NCBI GenBank assembly: GCA_026195895.1
Contig: JAPHRO010000014.1
Location: forward strand, 1 to 64,000
Origin: Gammaproteobacteria bacterium
GTDB taxonomy: Bacteria > Pseudomonadota > Gammaproteobacteria > SZUA-229
Direction of reading: 5' to 3'
Length of the DNA: 64,000 nt
Position numbers and translations under genes: made by a program. This document shows, in pieces, positions 26,754 to 39,166 of this stretch. Each line of letters begins with the position of its first letter. The first letter of the stretch is position 1. Under the pieces are notes generated by a model. It was given only the letters and a program-made list of their open reading frames with translations, made no database searches and had not been told where the DNA came from.

Positions 26754-28115
26754 TTATTTATTCTTTTTAGGTCTGTCCCAGCCTTTTATAGATTTCTGAG
26801 GACTGCGGCTGATAACCAGTACATCATCCTCCGTATCTTTAGTAATCGTTGCTCCGGCACCAATAGTCACATTCTCCCCTATGGTTACCGGTGCTACTAA
26901 TTGCGTATCAGAACCAACAAAGACATTATCTTTAATTATAGTTTTATGTTTGTTTGCACCGTCGTAATTGCAGGTTATCGTGCCGGCACCAATATTTACA
27001 TTTTTACCCATCTCAGTATCACCGATATAACTCAGATGATTTACCTTGCTACCCTCACCGATACTGGCTTTTTTAATTTCAACAAAATTACCGACTCTTG
27101 CACCTTTGTGTAAGTGTGTATCCGGCCGTAAACGTGCAAACGGCCCAATATCAACATCATTGTCAACTATCGCATTTTCAAAAACACAATTGGGTTTTAC
27201 AAAAACATTATCACCAATAATAGAATCAGATATAACACAATTAGCGCCAATACTACTGCCTGAGCCAATCGTTACATTACCTTCTAATATCACATTAACA
27301 TCGATATATACATCGTTGCTGATGTTTACATTTCCACGCACATCCAGGCGATCTGGATCGGCCAGGGTAACACCATTGGTCATCAATTCATCTGCGATAT
27401 TTCTTTGATGTATACGCTCAAGCGTTGCCAGTTGTAGTCGATTATTAACACCTTCAACCTCATAACAGGCCGCAGGATGTGAAGTTATTATTTCCACGTC
27501 ATCGTTTGCCGCCAGTGCAAATACGTCCGTCAGATAATATTCACCTTGTGCATTATTATTATCAATTTGATCAAGATATTTTTTAAGCATATTTCCTTTC
27601 GCCGCCAGAATACCTGTATTAACCTCATCAATATGCTTTTGTTCGTCATTGGCATCTTTTTGCTCGACAATACCAACGACCTTATCATGATTATTTCGAA
27701 TGATGCGGCCATAACCCGTAGGGTTCTCAAGCTTAACCGTCATTAATGCAATTTTATTCTCAAAATCTTCTAACAATTGCCGCAAACTTTGTTCTTTGGT
27801 CAGGGGAACATCGCCATATAAAACCAGAACATCATTTTTTAAATTAACCACATTCAGTGCTTGCTGAACGGCATGACCTGTACCAAGCTGTTCTTTTTGT
27901 TCAACCCATTTCGCATCAATATGTTCACAGGTTTTTAATACCTGCTCACCACCATGTCCATAAACAATAACCACTTCCTCTGCGCCTAAGCTTTTCGCTG
28001 TGTCATATACATGACCAAGCAATGGCTTACTGGCTAACTTATGCAATACTTTGGGTAAACTGGATTTCATTCGGGTGCCTTTACCGGCGGCCAGAATAAC
28101 GACGCTTAGTGACAT
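26754..28115 (-). CDS. glmU: Bifunctional GlcNAc-1-P uridylyltransferase / GlcN-1-P acetyltransferase
   Basis: Enzyme of 453 residues making UDP-GlcNAc for peptidoglycan and LPS. The N-terminal pyrophosphorylase has LAAGKGTRMKSSLPKVLH at residues 8-25 and a GYGRI loop. The C-terminal half is a left-handed beta-helix of hexapeptide repeats, with NHLSYIGDTEMG and AGTITCNYDGANKHKT. It is in its usual place downstream of the atp operon, 122 nt after the second atpC. Confidence 0.96.
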   Translation of the reverse strand: MSLSVVILAAGKGTRMKSSLPKVLHKLASKPLLGHVYDTAKSLGAEEVVIVYGHGGEQVLKTCEHIDAKWVEQKEQLGTGHAVQQALNVVNLKNDVLVLYGDVPLTKEQSLRQLLEDFENKIALMTVKLENPTGYGRIIRNNHDKVVGIVEQKDANDEQKHIDEVNTGILAAKGNMLKKYLDQIDNNNAQGEYYLTDVFALAANDDVEIITSHPAACYEVEGVNNRLQLATLERIHQRNIADELMTNGVTLADPDRLDVRGNVNISNDVYIDVNVILEGNVTIGSGSSIGANCVISDSIIGDNVFVKPNCVFENAIVDNDVDIGPFARLRPDTHLHKGARVGNFVEIKKASIGEGSKVNHLSYIGDTEMGKNVNIGAGTITCNYDGANKHKTIIKDNVFVGSDTQLVAPVTIGENVTIGAGATITKDTEDDVLVISRSPQKSIKGWDRPKKNK

Positions 28116-28237
28116 ATTACATCCTTCGATAAAATAATCGGGTCTCGGTGTATTCGTTATGGTTTAACTACAAAGTTTAAAGTCGCAAACTAAAAGTGCA
28201 AGCATATTCAGTTCGGCTCCAGCAAACCAGCCAATGA

Positions 28238-28654
28238 TTATGCTTTCCGCTTTCTGATTTTTTTGATGGTTTCCACCATCGCCGCTAATTCAGCCAATTC
28301 AGCTTTGGCACGCGCATAGTCCATTGCGGAAGCTCTGTTTGCCATGGTTTCTTCTGCCCGTTGTTTGGCTTCCAGCGCCGCAACCTCATCTAAATGTTCC
28401 GCACGAATGGCGGTATCCGCCAGAATCGTAACCAGATGTGGTTGCACTTCAAGAATGCCACCAGATATGAAAAAGGAGGTTTCATTATCAAGCTCATCCA
28501 GAATACGTACTTCACCGGGTTTCAGCCGCGTTATCAGTGGCGCATGACGCGGCGCGATACCCAGCTCACCCATTTCACCCGGTGCAAACACCATAGCCAC
28601 AGAACCTGACCAGATTTCTGCCTCTGAACTGACAATATCAACTTGAATAAGCAC
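28238..28654 (-). CDS. atpC: Second ATP synthase epsilon subunit (tandem paralogue)
   Basis: Epsilon subunit of 138 residues, intact and full length: beta-sandwich with [31 protein letters not shown] and ADTAIRAEHLDE, then a C-terminal helical hairpin. It is clearly paralogous to the upstream copy at 28811-29230 in protein and DNA. The start is GTG, with GGA six nt before it. It lies beyond the terminator at 28758-28787, so it may be expressed separately or only by read-through. Whether it replaces the first copy in the enzyme or tunes its inhibition is unknown. Confidence 0.9.
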   Translation of the reverse strand: MLIQVDIVSSEAEIWSGSVAMVFAPGEMGELGIAPRHAPLITRLKPGEVRILDELDNETSFFISGGILEVQPHLVTILADTAIRAEHLDEVAALEAKQRAEETMANRASAMDYARAKAELAELAAMVETIKKIRKRKA

Positions 28655-28757
28655 ATTGATTCCGTAATCTATCCTGAGATGATTCTAATAATAATGGCTA
28701 TATCACGATAATTAAAACCTTACTCATCAGAAGCTGTAAGCTTTTACAAACACCCGT

Positions 28758-28787
28758 AAAAAAGCCGAACAAAGTCCGGCTTTTTTT
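28758..28787 (-). terminator. Intrinsic terminator between the two atpC genes
   Basis: GCCGAAC (28764-28770) and GTCCGGC (28774-28780) pair with one G-U wobble around a 3-nt loop. There are six A on one side and seven T on the other, so the minus-strand transcript ends in a U-run. It would end the main atp transcript after the first atpC. Confidence 0.88.
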
Positions 28788-28810
28788 ACTGGATAAGACA
28801 TCTCTGGCTA

Positions 28811-29230
28811 TTACCTGCGGCCACGAACCTTTTTAATGGTCTCAACCATAGCTGCAGCTTCAGCCAGTTCGGCCTTGGCTGTGGCGTAATCCATATCCGA
28901 TTTCTGGTCAGAAATGGCCTCTTCAGCCCGTTGCTTGGCAGCCAGCGCCGCCGCTTCGTCCAGGTCATCCGCGCGAATCGCTGTATCGGCCAGCACAGTC
29001 ACAACATGTGGCTGAATTTCAAGAATGCCACCGGAAATGAAGAATGATTCTTCCGCATCACGTTGGTCTCTTACTCGAACTTCACCTGCTTTCAGACGTG
29101 TCAGCAAAGGTGTATGTCGCGGCGCGATACCCAGCTCACCCATTTCACCCGGTGCAAACACCATAGTAGCCGGGCCTGACCAGATTTCTTTTTCAGCGCT
29201 GACGATGTCTAAATGAATTGTCATTGCCAT
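28811..29230 (-). CDS. atpC: ATP synthase epsilon subunit
   Basis: Epsilon subunit of 139 residues of F1. It has the N-terminal beta-sandwich ([40 protein letters not shown]) and the C-terminal two-helix domain that can inhibit ATP hydrolysis. It is the last gene of the atp operon proper, 87 nt after atpD and directly before the terminator. The start MAMTIHLD may be one of two close ATGs (29230 or 29224). Confidence 0.95.
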   Translation of the reverse strand: MAMTIHLDIVSAEKEIWSGPATMVFAPGEMGELGIAPRHTPLLTRLKAGEVRVRDQRDAEESFFISGGILEIQPHVVTVLADTAIRADDLDEAAALAAKQRAEEAISDQKSDMDYATAKAELAEAAAMVETIKKVRGRR

Positions 29231-29317
29231 GACGGTATACCTACAAGTTGCCGTAACTGTTCAGCTTTCCTCCAGGTCGCTTCGGAGCGAAGCAACTCGG
29301 GGGTAACTAAATCGTTA

Positions 29318-30709
<1,392 letters not shown>

Positions 30710-30756
30710 CTAAATAAACTTAAATTCTTTACTGTTCGAACAAACTCGAACCTGTA

Positions 30757-31617
30757 TTAAACTGCGGCAGCACCTGCGACAATCTCGGAAATTTCCTGTG
30801 TGATCGCTGCCTGACGAGCTTTGTTATACATGGTTTCCAGATCGCTAATAATGTCACCGGCGTTATCGGTAGCACTTTTCATGGCAATCATTCGGGCTGA
30901 CATTTCACAGGCAATGTTTTCTACCACACCCTGGTAAACCTGCGACTCAACGAAACGCATTAACAGGCTGTCCAGTATTTCTTTTGAATCGGGCTCGTAA
31001 ATATAATCCCAGTGATGTTTTAACTGATCATCAGCAGGACCGGCGACAGGCAATATCTTGGCGATGGTAGCGGTTTGCGTCATGGTATTAACAAAATCAT
31101 TACTCACCATATATAAGGCATCAATATCACCTTCAGCAAACGCATCCAGCATCACTTTAACCGTACCAATCAATTCGTCGATATGGGGCGTATCACCTAA
31201 ATGACTTGCCTGGGCAACCACATTGGCGCCACGACGTTTAAAATACTCGACGGCTTTACGACCGATTGCCACCACATCGATTTCAATACCCTGTTCATCA
31301 TGGGCTATCATATCGGCCAATGTTTTCTTGAACAGGTTGACGTTTAAACCGCCACACAGACCACGATCGGAGGTAACAACAATATAGCCAACGCGTTTGA
31401 TTTCACGCTCAATCATAAACGGATGTTTAATTTCCGCATGGGCATGAGATAAATGACAAATAACATTGCGCATTTTTTCCGCGTAGGGTCGGGTTGCTGT
31501 CATGCGATCCTGTGCTTTACGCATTTTACTCGCCGCAACCATTTCCATAGCTTTTGTAATCTTCTGAGTATTTTTAATACTCTTAATCTTACTTCTTATT
31601 TCTTTTGCACCGGACAT
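30757..31617 (-). CDS. atpG: ATP synthase gamma subunit
   Basis: Central-stalk gamma subunit of 286 residues. It has the N-terminal helix [33 protein letters not shown], the [10 protein letters not shown] motif, and the C-terminal helix [18 protein letters not shown]. It turns inside the alpha3beta3 ring. It lies 13 nt after atpA. Confidence 0.97.
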   Translation of the reverse strand: MSGAKEIRSKIKSIKNTQKITKAMEMVAASKMRKAQDRMTATRPYAEKMRNVICHLSHAHAEIKHPFMIEREIKRVGYIVVTSDRGLCGGLNVNLFKKTLADMIAHDEQGIEIDVVAIGRKAVEYFKRRGANVVAQASHLGDTPHIDELIGTVKVMLDAFAEGDIDALYMVSNDFVNTMTQTATIAKILPVAGPADDQLKHHWDYIYEPDSKEILDSLLMRFVESQVYQGVVENIACEMSARMIAMKSATDNAGDIISDLETMYNKARQAAITQEISEIVAGAAAV

Positions 31618-31630
31618 ACTCTATCTCCGA

Positions 31631-33172
31631 CTACCAGACACCGTTAGCTTTGAATGCTTCGATTGCCGCTTTCATTTCTGCTGCAATGTCATCATTGTAA
31701 TCACCGGTTTCGTCAATCTTATTGATAAGATCGGCATTGTTGCTCTTTAAATGAGCAAACAGAGCAGATTCGAAATCAAGGATTTGCTTCACTTCGATAT
31801 CATCCATGTAGCCGGCATCAACTGCCAGCAGGGTGAATGCCATTTCAGCAATGCCCATGGGTGAATACTGATGCTGTTTCATTAATTCAGTAACACGCTC
31901 ACCCCGTTCTAACTGGGCGCGCGTTGTGTCATCCAGATCAGATGCAAACTGGGCGAATGCCGCCAGCTCACGGAACTGTGCCAGTGCCAGACGAACACCA
32001 CCACCCAGTTTCTTGATGATCTTGGTCTGTGCTGCACCACCTACACGCGATACTGACAGACCCGCGTTGATCGCTGGACGAATACCGGCATTGAACAGAT
32101 CGGACTCAAGGAAGATCTGACCATCAGTAATCGAGATAACGTTTGTTGGTACGAATGCAGATACGTCACCGTCCTGCGTTTCGATAATTGGCAATGCTGT
32201 TAACGAACCGGTTTTACCTTTAACTGCACCATTGGTGTGTTTTTCTACATAGTCAGCGTTGACACGAGAAGCGCGTTCCAGCAGACGTGAATGCAGATAG
32301 AAAACATCACCCGGATACGCTTCACGACCTGGTGGACGACGTAACAACAAAGACACCTGGCGATACGCCCATGCCTGTTTGGTTAAATCATCATATACAA
32401 TCAATGCATCCTGACCGCTGTCGCGGTAGAACTCGCCCATTGAACATCCTGAGTAAGGAGCAATGTACTGCATCGCAGCAGAATCAGATGCCGCTGCTGC
32501 AACCACAATCGTGTGTTCCATGGCACCGTGCTCTTCCAGCTTACGAACAACATTAGAAATAGTCGAAGCCTTCTGACCCACCGCAACATAGATACATTTA
32601 ACACCCGTACCTTTCTGGTTGATGATGGCATCAATCGCTACCGCCGTTTTACCTGTCTGGCGGTCACCGATAATCAGCTCACGCTGACCACGACCGATGG
32701 GCACCATGGCATCGATGGATTTCAGACCTGTCTGTACAGGCTGGTCAACCGACTTACGTTCGATAACGCCGGGGGCAATTTTTTCGATAGGCGCGGAAGT
32801 GGTTGTTTCAACCGGGCCTTTACCATCGATTGGCACACCCAGTGAATCAACTACACGACCTAACAGGGCATCGCCGGTTGGTACTTCAAGAATTCGGCCG
32901 GTACATTTAGCCGTATCACCTTCAGACAGATGACCATAAGAACCCAGTACCACCGCGCCCACAGAGTCGCGTTCCAGGTTCAGAGCTAAAGCATAAGTAT
33001 CACCAGGCAGTTCAATCATCTCACCCTGCATGGCTTCAGTCAGTCCGTGAATACGGATAATACCGTCAGTCAGACTTACTATGGTTCCTTCGGTGCGTGC
33101 TTCAGCAGTCGCTTCGAAGTTATCAATACGTTTTTTAATCAGTTCACTGATTTCTGATGGATTTAGTTGCAT
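31631..33172 (-). CDS. atpA: ATP synthase alpha subunit
   Basis: Non-catalytic nucleotide-binding alpha subunit of 513 residues. Walker [14 protein letters not shown] lies at about 169-181, with [31 protein letters not shown] and [11 protein letters not shown]-terminal [16 protein letters not shown] contacts the delta subunit. It lies 14 nt after atpH. Confidence 0.98.
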   Translation of the reverse strand: MQLNPSEISELIKKRIDNFEATAEARTEGTIVSLTDGIIRIHGLTEAMQGEMIELPGDTYALALNLERDSVGAVVLGSYGHLSEGDTAKCTGRILEVPTGDALLGRVVDSLGVPIDGKGPVETTTSAPIEKIAPGVIERKSVDQPVQTGLKSIDAMVPIGRGQRELIIGDRQTGKTAVAIDAIINQKGTGVKCIYVAVGQKASTISNVVRKLEEHGAMEHTIVVAAAASDSAAMQYIAPYSGCSMGEFYRDSGQDALIVYDDLTKQAWAYRQVSLLLRRPPGREAYPGDVFYLHSRLLERASRVNADYVEKHTNGAVKGKTGSLTALPIIETQDGDVSAFVPTNVISITDGQIFLESDLFNAGIRPAINAGLSVSRVGGAAQTKIIKKLGGGVRLALAQFRELAAFAQFASDLDDTTRAQLERGERVTELMKQHQYSPMGIAEMAFTLLAVDAGYMDDIEVKQILDFESALFAHLKSNNADLINKIDETGDYNDDIAAEMKAAIEAFKANGVW

Positions 33173-33186
33173 TCTTCAGTTCCTCG

Positions 33187-33723
33187 TTAATGAGTCAGCA
33201 CGGAGGCCAAGTTGTTTAGCCTGGCCTGGGCTGAGCCATCAATAACTAAATCGCCGGCTTTAATTACCACACCACCGATTAGTGATTCATCTATTTTTGT
33301 AACCAGAGTTACATCGCAGCCAAGTTTTTTCTTAAGTGCTTCAGTCATGGCCTGTTGCTGAGCATCGGAAATTGGATAAGCCGATGTCACTGTTGCTTCC
33401 ACTTTACTCTGTGCTTCAGCAAGTAACTCTTCATAGAGTCCAGCAACGTCTGGTATTAAAGCCAGACGACCATTCTCGGCGAGCAATTTAATAAAGTTAC
33501 GCTGTTTGTCATTCAGGTTATTGCCTGATATTTCTAATAGCAGCTCACCTTTGTCAGCAGCACCCATGTTTGGTGATTGCAATGCAGCTTTCATATCTTC
33601 GTTAGCAATAACGGAAGACAGAAACTCCAGTACCTCGGACCAGTTGGCCTCAGCAGAATCACCTTTGGCTGTTTCAAAAACAGCTTTGGCATATGGACGA
33701 GCAGCGGTAATCAAGTCAGACAT
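33187..33723 (-). CDS. atpH: ATP synthase delta subunit
   Basis: Peripheral-stalk delta subunit of 178 residues. The N-terminal helical domain starts ITAARPYAKAVFETAKG and the C-terminal part has LIGGVVIKAGDLVIDGSAQARLNNL, both family signatures. It holds the stator to the top of F1. It lies 10 nt after atpF. Confidence 0.96.
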   Translation of the reverse strand: MSDLITAARPYAKAVFETAKGDSAEANWSEVLEFLSSVIANEDMKAALQSPNMGAADKGELLLEISGNNLNDKQRNFIKLLAENGRLALIPDVAGLYEELLAEAQSKVEATVTSAYPISDAQQQAMTEALKKKLGCDVTLVTKIDESLIGGVVIKAGDLVIDGSAQARLNNLASVLTH

Positions 33724-33733
33724 AAGTACCTGC

Positions 33734-34204
33734 CTATATCTGCGTGATCAGGTCATCAACGATGTCGCTATGCGCTGATTCGTCGATTTCACGTTTCAAT
33801 ACTTTTTCTGCACCGGCAATGGTAATGCTGGCTATCTGTTGTCTCAGATGCTCTTTGGCTCGATTCACTTCCTGATCGATTTCAGCAGCAGCAGTTTTCT
33901 TAATACCGTCCACTTCTTCCCTGGCGCCTTCTTTAGCTTCTTCAACAATTTCAGATGCACGCTTCTGTGCCTGAGTCACAATTTCAGATGCCTGTAATTT
34001 GGCTTTTTTGATATGTTTCTCTGCAGCTTTTTCCGCGAGTTCCTGCTCGTGCTGACCTTTTTCAGCAGCCGCTAAACCGTCGGCAATGGTTGCTTTACGT
34101 TCGTCCAGCGCTGCTATCAGCGGTGGCCATACGTATTTCATAACAAACCATACGAACAGGAAAAATGCGATCGACTGGCCGATTAGAGTTGCATTTATGT
34201 TCAT
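33734..34204 (-). CDS. atpF: ATP synthase b subunit
   Basis: Stator b subunit of 156 residues with one N-terminal membrane helix (about 5-25, ATLIGQSIAFFLFVWFVMKYVWPPL). A long charged coiled coil rich in Ala, Glu and Lys follows. Normal length for gammaproteobacteria. A 141-nt spacer separates it from atpE; I see no gene in that spacer. Confidence 0.96.
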   Translation of the reverse strand: MNINATLIGQSIAFFLFVWFVMKYVWPPLIAALDERKATIADGLAAAEKGQHEQELAEKAAEKHIKKAKLQASEIVTQAQKRASEIVEEAKEGAREEVDGIKKTAAAEIDQEVNRAKEHLRQQIASITIAGAEKVLKREIDESAHSDIVDDLITQI

Positions 34205-34345
34205 GTTTGTTCCTCGGTAAGTATTCGGGTAACTATTCAGATTGCCGCTGTATAGTTTCAGGTCAGGGCGAAAAATGTGAGTTTACTAATGTAAATGTCC
34301 ATTTTTCAACGCAGACATGGAGCCATACAGTGGTGAGCTGGATAA

Positions 34346-34591
<246 letters not shown>

Positions 34592-34688
34592 TTAATCTCC
34601 TGTGAGAAAAGTTTTAAGTTTAAATTTAAAAAGCATTACAAACCGCTCCCCAACCATTCATAGCCAGGGAACGACTCAAATTTTTTAC

Positions 34689-35555
<867 letters not shown>

Positions 35556-35945
35556 CTAGTTCTCCAAATTCAGGCTGTCGTCGGGATAAAAATACGACAC
35601 CAGCCACGGAATCATTGTGTTAAACAGAAATACACCCATCAGGGCAATGATGTTCAGCGGCTTGATCATCACCATCGCCGCAGTAAACAGCATAACGGTC
35701 AAAATAATTTTACCGACCTCAGCACCATAATAACAGGCGAGGATTTTCTCCGGCTCGGTCTCCACCTGTTTATGGAAAACCTTCCAGGCAAAATAGCCAT
35801 TTGCCAAAGTTGCGATCAGCCCTCCGGCCAAAGCAGACCAGAAGTAGCCCTGATCAAATACCAGCAGCAGTGCCGAAATGACGATACTGGCCATAAGCTG
35901 TATCAGAAGAATACGACGAACCTGAGCTGTACTGGCTTTGTGCAT
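35556..35945 (-). CDS. atpI: ATP synthase accessory protein AtpI
   Basis: Small membrane protein of 129 residues with four predicted helices and the conserved ATLANGYFAWKVF segment. AtpI assists assembly of the c-ring and is usually the first gene of the operon, as here. The strong promoter at 35995-36023 lies directly upstream. Confidence 0.9.
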   Translation of the reverse strand: MHKASTAQVRRILLIQLMASIVISALLLVFDQGYFWSALAGGLIATLANGYFAWKVFHKQVETEPEKILACYYGAEVGKIILTVMLFTAAMVMIKPLNIIALMGVFLFNTMIPWLVSYFYPDDSLNLEN

Positions 35946-35994
35946 TTAGATTCGCCTCGCCATCAACTGAAAAGGCTCGTCGAAATGCGCGCAA

Positions 35995-36023
35995 ATTATA
36001 GTTAGCACCTTGATGTTGGTCAA
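35995..36023 (-). promoter_or_regulatory. Sigma-70 promoter of the atp operon
   Basis: On the minus strand TTGACC (36023-36018), a 17-nt spacer and a perfect TATAAT (36000-35995) form a near-consensus promoter. Start of transcription is expected near 35988, about 43 nt before the atpI ATG. Confidence 0.85.
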
Positions 36024-36189
36024 GATCTTAATGGGAGAATAAGCCTTTTTTATTTTAGAAAATCAGTGAAACTTGATATTCCAATTCCCACGCGGGTTTG
36101 AAGGGCATATCTGAATAACCAGATACTCATAACTGATAGCAAAATATGTTGCCTACAGCAGCCGACTATTTACTAACAAAATCATAGAT

Positions 36190-37080
36190 TTAATGGATTT
36201 TAGCCAAAATGCCATCGAGTTCATCCAGGCTGTTATAGCTAATCACCAGTTTACCCCCGGCGCCTTTAGTCTGAATATTCACCGCTGCGCCCAGTCTTTC
36301 ACTTAGTTCATCGGTCAGACGCTTGATATCTGGATCCGTAGCGGCATCTGCTCTTTTAACTTTTACCACCGGATTCAACTGTTTGCGTACCAGTGCTTCA
36401 GTCTCACGCACAGACAGACCCTTGTCAGCGACTTTTTTTGCAAGCAGGCTTTGCTCGGTACCGGTTAATCCCAGCAACGCCCGGGCATGCCCCATTTCGA
36501 TCTGACGTTCATCCACCAGCAATTTTACATCTTCATTCAAATCTTTAAGCCGCAACAGGTTTGATACTGAGGCGCGAGATCGACTGACCGTCTCCGCCAC
36601 CTGCTGGTGCGTCATATCAAACTCATCAATCAATCGCTGCAAAGCACGGGATTCTTCCAGTGGATTCAGGTTTTCACGCTGAATATTTTCAATCAACGAT
36701 ACCGCAGCGGCAGCCTGATCATCCAGTTCTTTGATAACGGCCGGTATTTCGCCAAGCCCGGCTAACTGGGTGGCCCGCCAGCGACGCTCCCCCGCGATCA
36801 GCTCATAACCACCGGCTGCAATCGGGCGCACCACAATGGGCTGCACCACGCCCTGCGACTTGATGGATTCGGCCAGTTCCTGCAGGGCTTCGGGTTCAAA
36901 ATGGACCCGGGGCTGATAAGTACCGCGCCGAATCAGATCCACTGCGATATGCGCCAGACCGGCAGGTGAAGACTCACCGGAAACGGGTGCAGGTGCAGGA
37001 TCAGTGAGTTGTTTAACTTCCGCTGCGTTACCTAAAAGTGCATTGAGTCCCCGACCTAAACCGCGTTTTTTTGCTGCCAT
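36190..37080 (-). CDS. parB: Chromosome partitioning protein ParB
   Basis: CTP-dependent DNA clamp of 296 residues that loads at parS. The N-terminus KKRGLGRGLNALLG is the ParA-contact tail, the GERRWRA motif (about 98-104) is part of the CTP pocket, and a helix-turn-helix (MTHQQVAETVSRSRASVSNLLRL, about 155-180) reads parS. The C-terminal dimer domain ends LDGILAKIH. Two matching parS sites lie in recF in this window. It follows parA by 14 nt. Confidence 0.96.
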   Translation of the reverse strand: MAAKKRGLGRGLNALLGNAAEVKQLTDPAPAPVSGESSPAGLAHIAVDLIRRGTYQPRVHFEPEALQELAESIKSQGVVQPIVVRPIAAGGYELIAGERRWRATQLAGLGEIPAVIKELDDQAAAAVSLIENIQRENLNPLEESRALQRLIDEFDMTHQQVAETVSRSRASVSNLLRLKDLNEDVKLLVDERQIEMGHARALLGLTGTEQSLLAKKVADKGLSVRETEALVRKQLNPVVKVKRADAATDPDIKRLTDELSERLGAAVNIQTKGAGGKLVISYNSLDELDGILAKIH

Positions 37081-37094
37081 TATTTAACCTTTTG

Positions 37095-37889
37095 TTATGC
37101 GACCGCGCCGGCGGGTGAGCCGCCCTTGACCTGTTTACGGATAATTTCCCCAGCCAGTGAAAAATAGGCCAGTGCACCACGGGATGTTTTATCGTATTTA
37201 AGTACCGGTAAACCGTGGGAAGGCGCTTCGGCCAGACGCACATTACGCGGTACGACGGTACGGTAAACGCGATCACCAAAATGTTCGATCAACTGATCGG
37301 ATACATCATTTGCCAGCTTATTGCGCGGATCAAACATGGTGCGTAACAGACCTTCGACCTGTAAAGCTGGATTCACGCTACTGCGCACCTGTTCAATGGT
37401 TTCCATCAATGATGATAAACCTTCGAGGGCATAATATTCACACTGCATGGGAATCAGCACCCCATCAGAAGCAACCAGAGCATTCAGCGTCAACATATTC
37501 AATGATGGCGGACAGTCGATAATAACAAAATCATAGTTGGCCTTGACCGGCTCCAGGGTATCGCGCATACGACGCTCGCGATGATCCAGATCCATCAGGG
37601 CCACTTCGGCTGCGGTCAGATCACTATTGGCAGGCAATACCGAAAAACCGGATGCTTCGACAAATTCGATGCACTGGCTAATATCGATTTCACCCAGCAG
37701 CACGTCACAGACCGTATAATCCAGCTCGTGTTTGTCAACGCCGCTACCCATGGTGGCATTACCCTGGGGATCAAGATCGATTAATAGAACTTTACGTTTT
37801 TGTGCTGATAATGATGCCGCCAGATTCACCGACGTGGTAGTTTTACCCACACCACCTTTTTGATTGGTTACCGCGATTACTCTAGTCAT
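37095..37889 (-). CDS. parA: Chromosome partitioning ATPase ParA (Soj)
   Basis: ParA/MinD-type ATPase of 264 residues. The deviant Walker A KGGVGKTTT lies at residues 10-18, with switch motifs LLIDLDPQGNAT and VIIDCPPSLNMLTLNAL. It drives origin segregation with ParB. Its ATG overlaps the rsmG stop by 4 nt. Confidence 0.96.
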   Translation of the reverse strand: MTRVIAVTNQKGGVGKTTTSVNLAASLSAQKRKVLLIDLDPQGNATMGSGVDKHELDYTVCDVLLGEIDISQCIEFVEASGFSVLPANSDLTAAEVALMDLDHRERRMRDTLEPVKANYDFVIIDCPPSLNMLTLNALVASDGVLIPMQCEYYALEGLSSLMETIEQVRSSVNPALQVEGLLRTMFDPRNKLANDVSDQLIEHFGDRVYRTVVPRNVRLAEAPSHGLPVLKYDKTSRGALAYFSLAGEIIRKQVKGGSPAGAVA

Positions 37890-38500
37890 GACGATTTTAT
37901 TTCTATGAGTCGACGTTCTTCATCCAGCCACGCAACTTCCAGATCATGACTGTTCACCTGTTCAAAACCGGCCGCCAATTGAGGAATTTCTTCTTTTCCT
38001 TTCATCGCCAGTATCCGGGTTGTTGATGTTACCAGATGTTGGGTGCGTTCCAATATAGTATTTAACGCCGAAAAGGCGCGGCAGGTGATAATCCCAAAGC
38101 TGAAATCCGGCCGATAATCTTCCACCCGGCTATGAATAACTTCAATATTATCAATGGCTAACTCGATTTTTACCTGGGTCAGAAAGCGGGTCTTTTTGCC
38201 ATTGCTATCGAGCACAACAAATTTTTTATCTGGCAGGCATAATGCCAGCGGGATACCCGGCAGGCCCGCCCCCGTACCCACATCCAGAACGGGAGATTGA
38301 TTGATATGGGGTAACAGACTCAAACTATCCAGCAGGTGACGAATGACCATCTGATCCAGATCGCGAATAGCGGTGAGATTGAACGCCCTGTTCCACTTTT
38401 GCATGAGCTGTAAATAGGCCAGCAGGCGAGCCTGGGTTTCTGCCGATACATCCAGGCCCATTTTTGTTAAACCCTGCTGCAGGCGTTGTGATGCTTCCAT
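37886..38500 (-). CDS. rsmG: 16S rRNA m7G527 methyltransferase RsmG (GidB)
   Basis: SAM-dependent methylase of 204 residues acting on G527 of 16S rRNA. The SAM motif LDVGTGAGLPGIPLAL is at about 66-81. FNLTAIRD and ITCRAFSALN are also present. It shares one base with the stop of the DUF302 gene upstream (TGATG) and overlaps parA by 4 nt, so all are coupled. Confidence 0.95.
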   Translation of the reverse strand: MEASQRLQQGLTKMGLDVSAETQARLLAYLQLMQKWNRAFNLTAIRDLDQMVIRHLLDSLSLLPHINQSPVLDVGTGAGLPGIPLALCLPDKKFVVLDSNGKKTRFLTQVKIELAIDNIEVIHSRVEDYRPDFSFGIITCRAFSALNTILERTQHLVTSTTRILAMKGKEEIPQLAAGFEQVNSHDLEVAWLDEERRLIEIKSS

Positions 38501-38958
38501 CAGATTTTTTCTACCGCCTTATCGGTCATGGCATTCAGCGCGCCGGTCATTTTATTGATAATGGTCTGATTTTTCAGATCATGCCGCTGTTGCAATACCG
38601 AGGGTTTCAGATAACTTAACCAGACCTGCCCATCGGCATCTTTCCAGGCCAGGGCTTTCATGGGTAAATCCAGTGCCATCATTATATTTTCATTTATCAA
38701 AGGCGTGCCCATTTTGGGATTACCAAAAATGAGTAACCTGGTGTCATTCATGGGGATGCCAACTCGCGATGCCCCTGCGGCATGATCAACCCGAGTGAAA
38801 ATAGTGATACCCTTCTTTTTTAAAACATTTTCCAGACGATCCAGAGTTCTATCCACAGAATACGGGCTTTTCTTGATCACATAATTATCGGCCGCTACCG
38901 CGAAAGACTGAAAACCGACCAGTAAAGCCAACATCAATAAGGCCATCGAATTTTTCAT
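38500..38958 (-). CDS. Exported DUF302 protein in the rsmG-parAB operon
   Basis: Protein of 152 residues with a clear signal peptide (MALLMLALLVGFQSFAVAA). A DUF302 domain follows (IFTRVDHAAGA, LLIFGNPKMGTPLINENIMMALDLPMKAL). DUF302 proteins are small periplasmic or cytoplasmic proteins of unknown role. Its stop codon overlaps the rsmG start, so it is translationally linked to a chromosome-maintenance operon. That is an odd place for an exported protein. The gap to mnmG upstream is 187 nt. Confidence 0.85.
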   Translation of the reverse strand: MKNSMALLMLALLVGFQSFAVAADNYVIKKSPYSVDRTLDRLENVLKKKGITIFTRVDHAAGASRVGIPMNDTRLLIFGNPKMGTPLINENIMMALDLPMKALAWKDADGQVWLSYLKPSVLQQRHDLKNQTIINKMTGALNAMTDKAVEKI

Positions 38959-39141
38959 TTTTTAATTCCTGCTGGTTAGGTTAATGACTACTGCCTCTGA
39001 TAAGACTGGTCGCTCACCTGCTTTATTCCATCTTCTTTGATTAATAACTATTTATTACTAACAACAGCCTCGATAAAAAACATTCCGCTTTAAACTTGAT
39101 GTAGACCGCAATGCGTGTGTGGAGACACGCTTAATAATCCT

Positions 39142-39166
39142 CATATCAAGTGCTTTTCTTGATATG
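39142..39166 (-). other. Hairpin spanning the mnmG stop codon
   Basis: CATATCAAG and CTTGATATG form a perfect 9-bp inverted repeat (39158-39166 and 39142-39150 in transcript order) around a 7-nt loop. The mnmG TGA lies in the second arm. There is no U-run, so it is more likely an mRNA 3'-end structure than a terminator. A second small stem (GCGTGT/ACACGC, 39113-39130) lies just after it. Confidence 0.45.
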
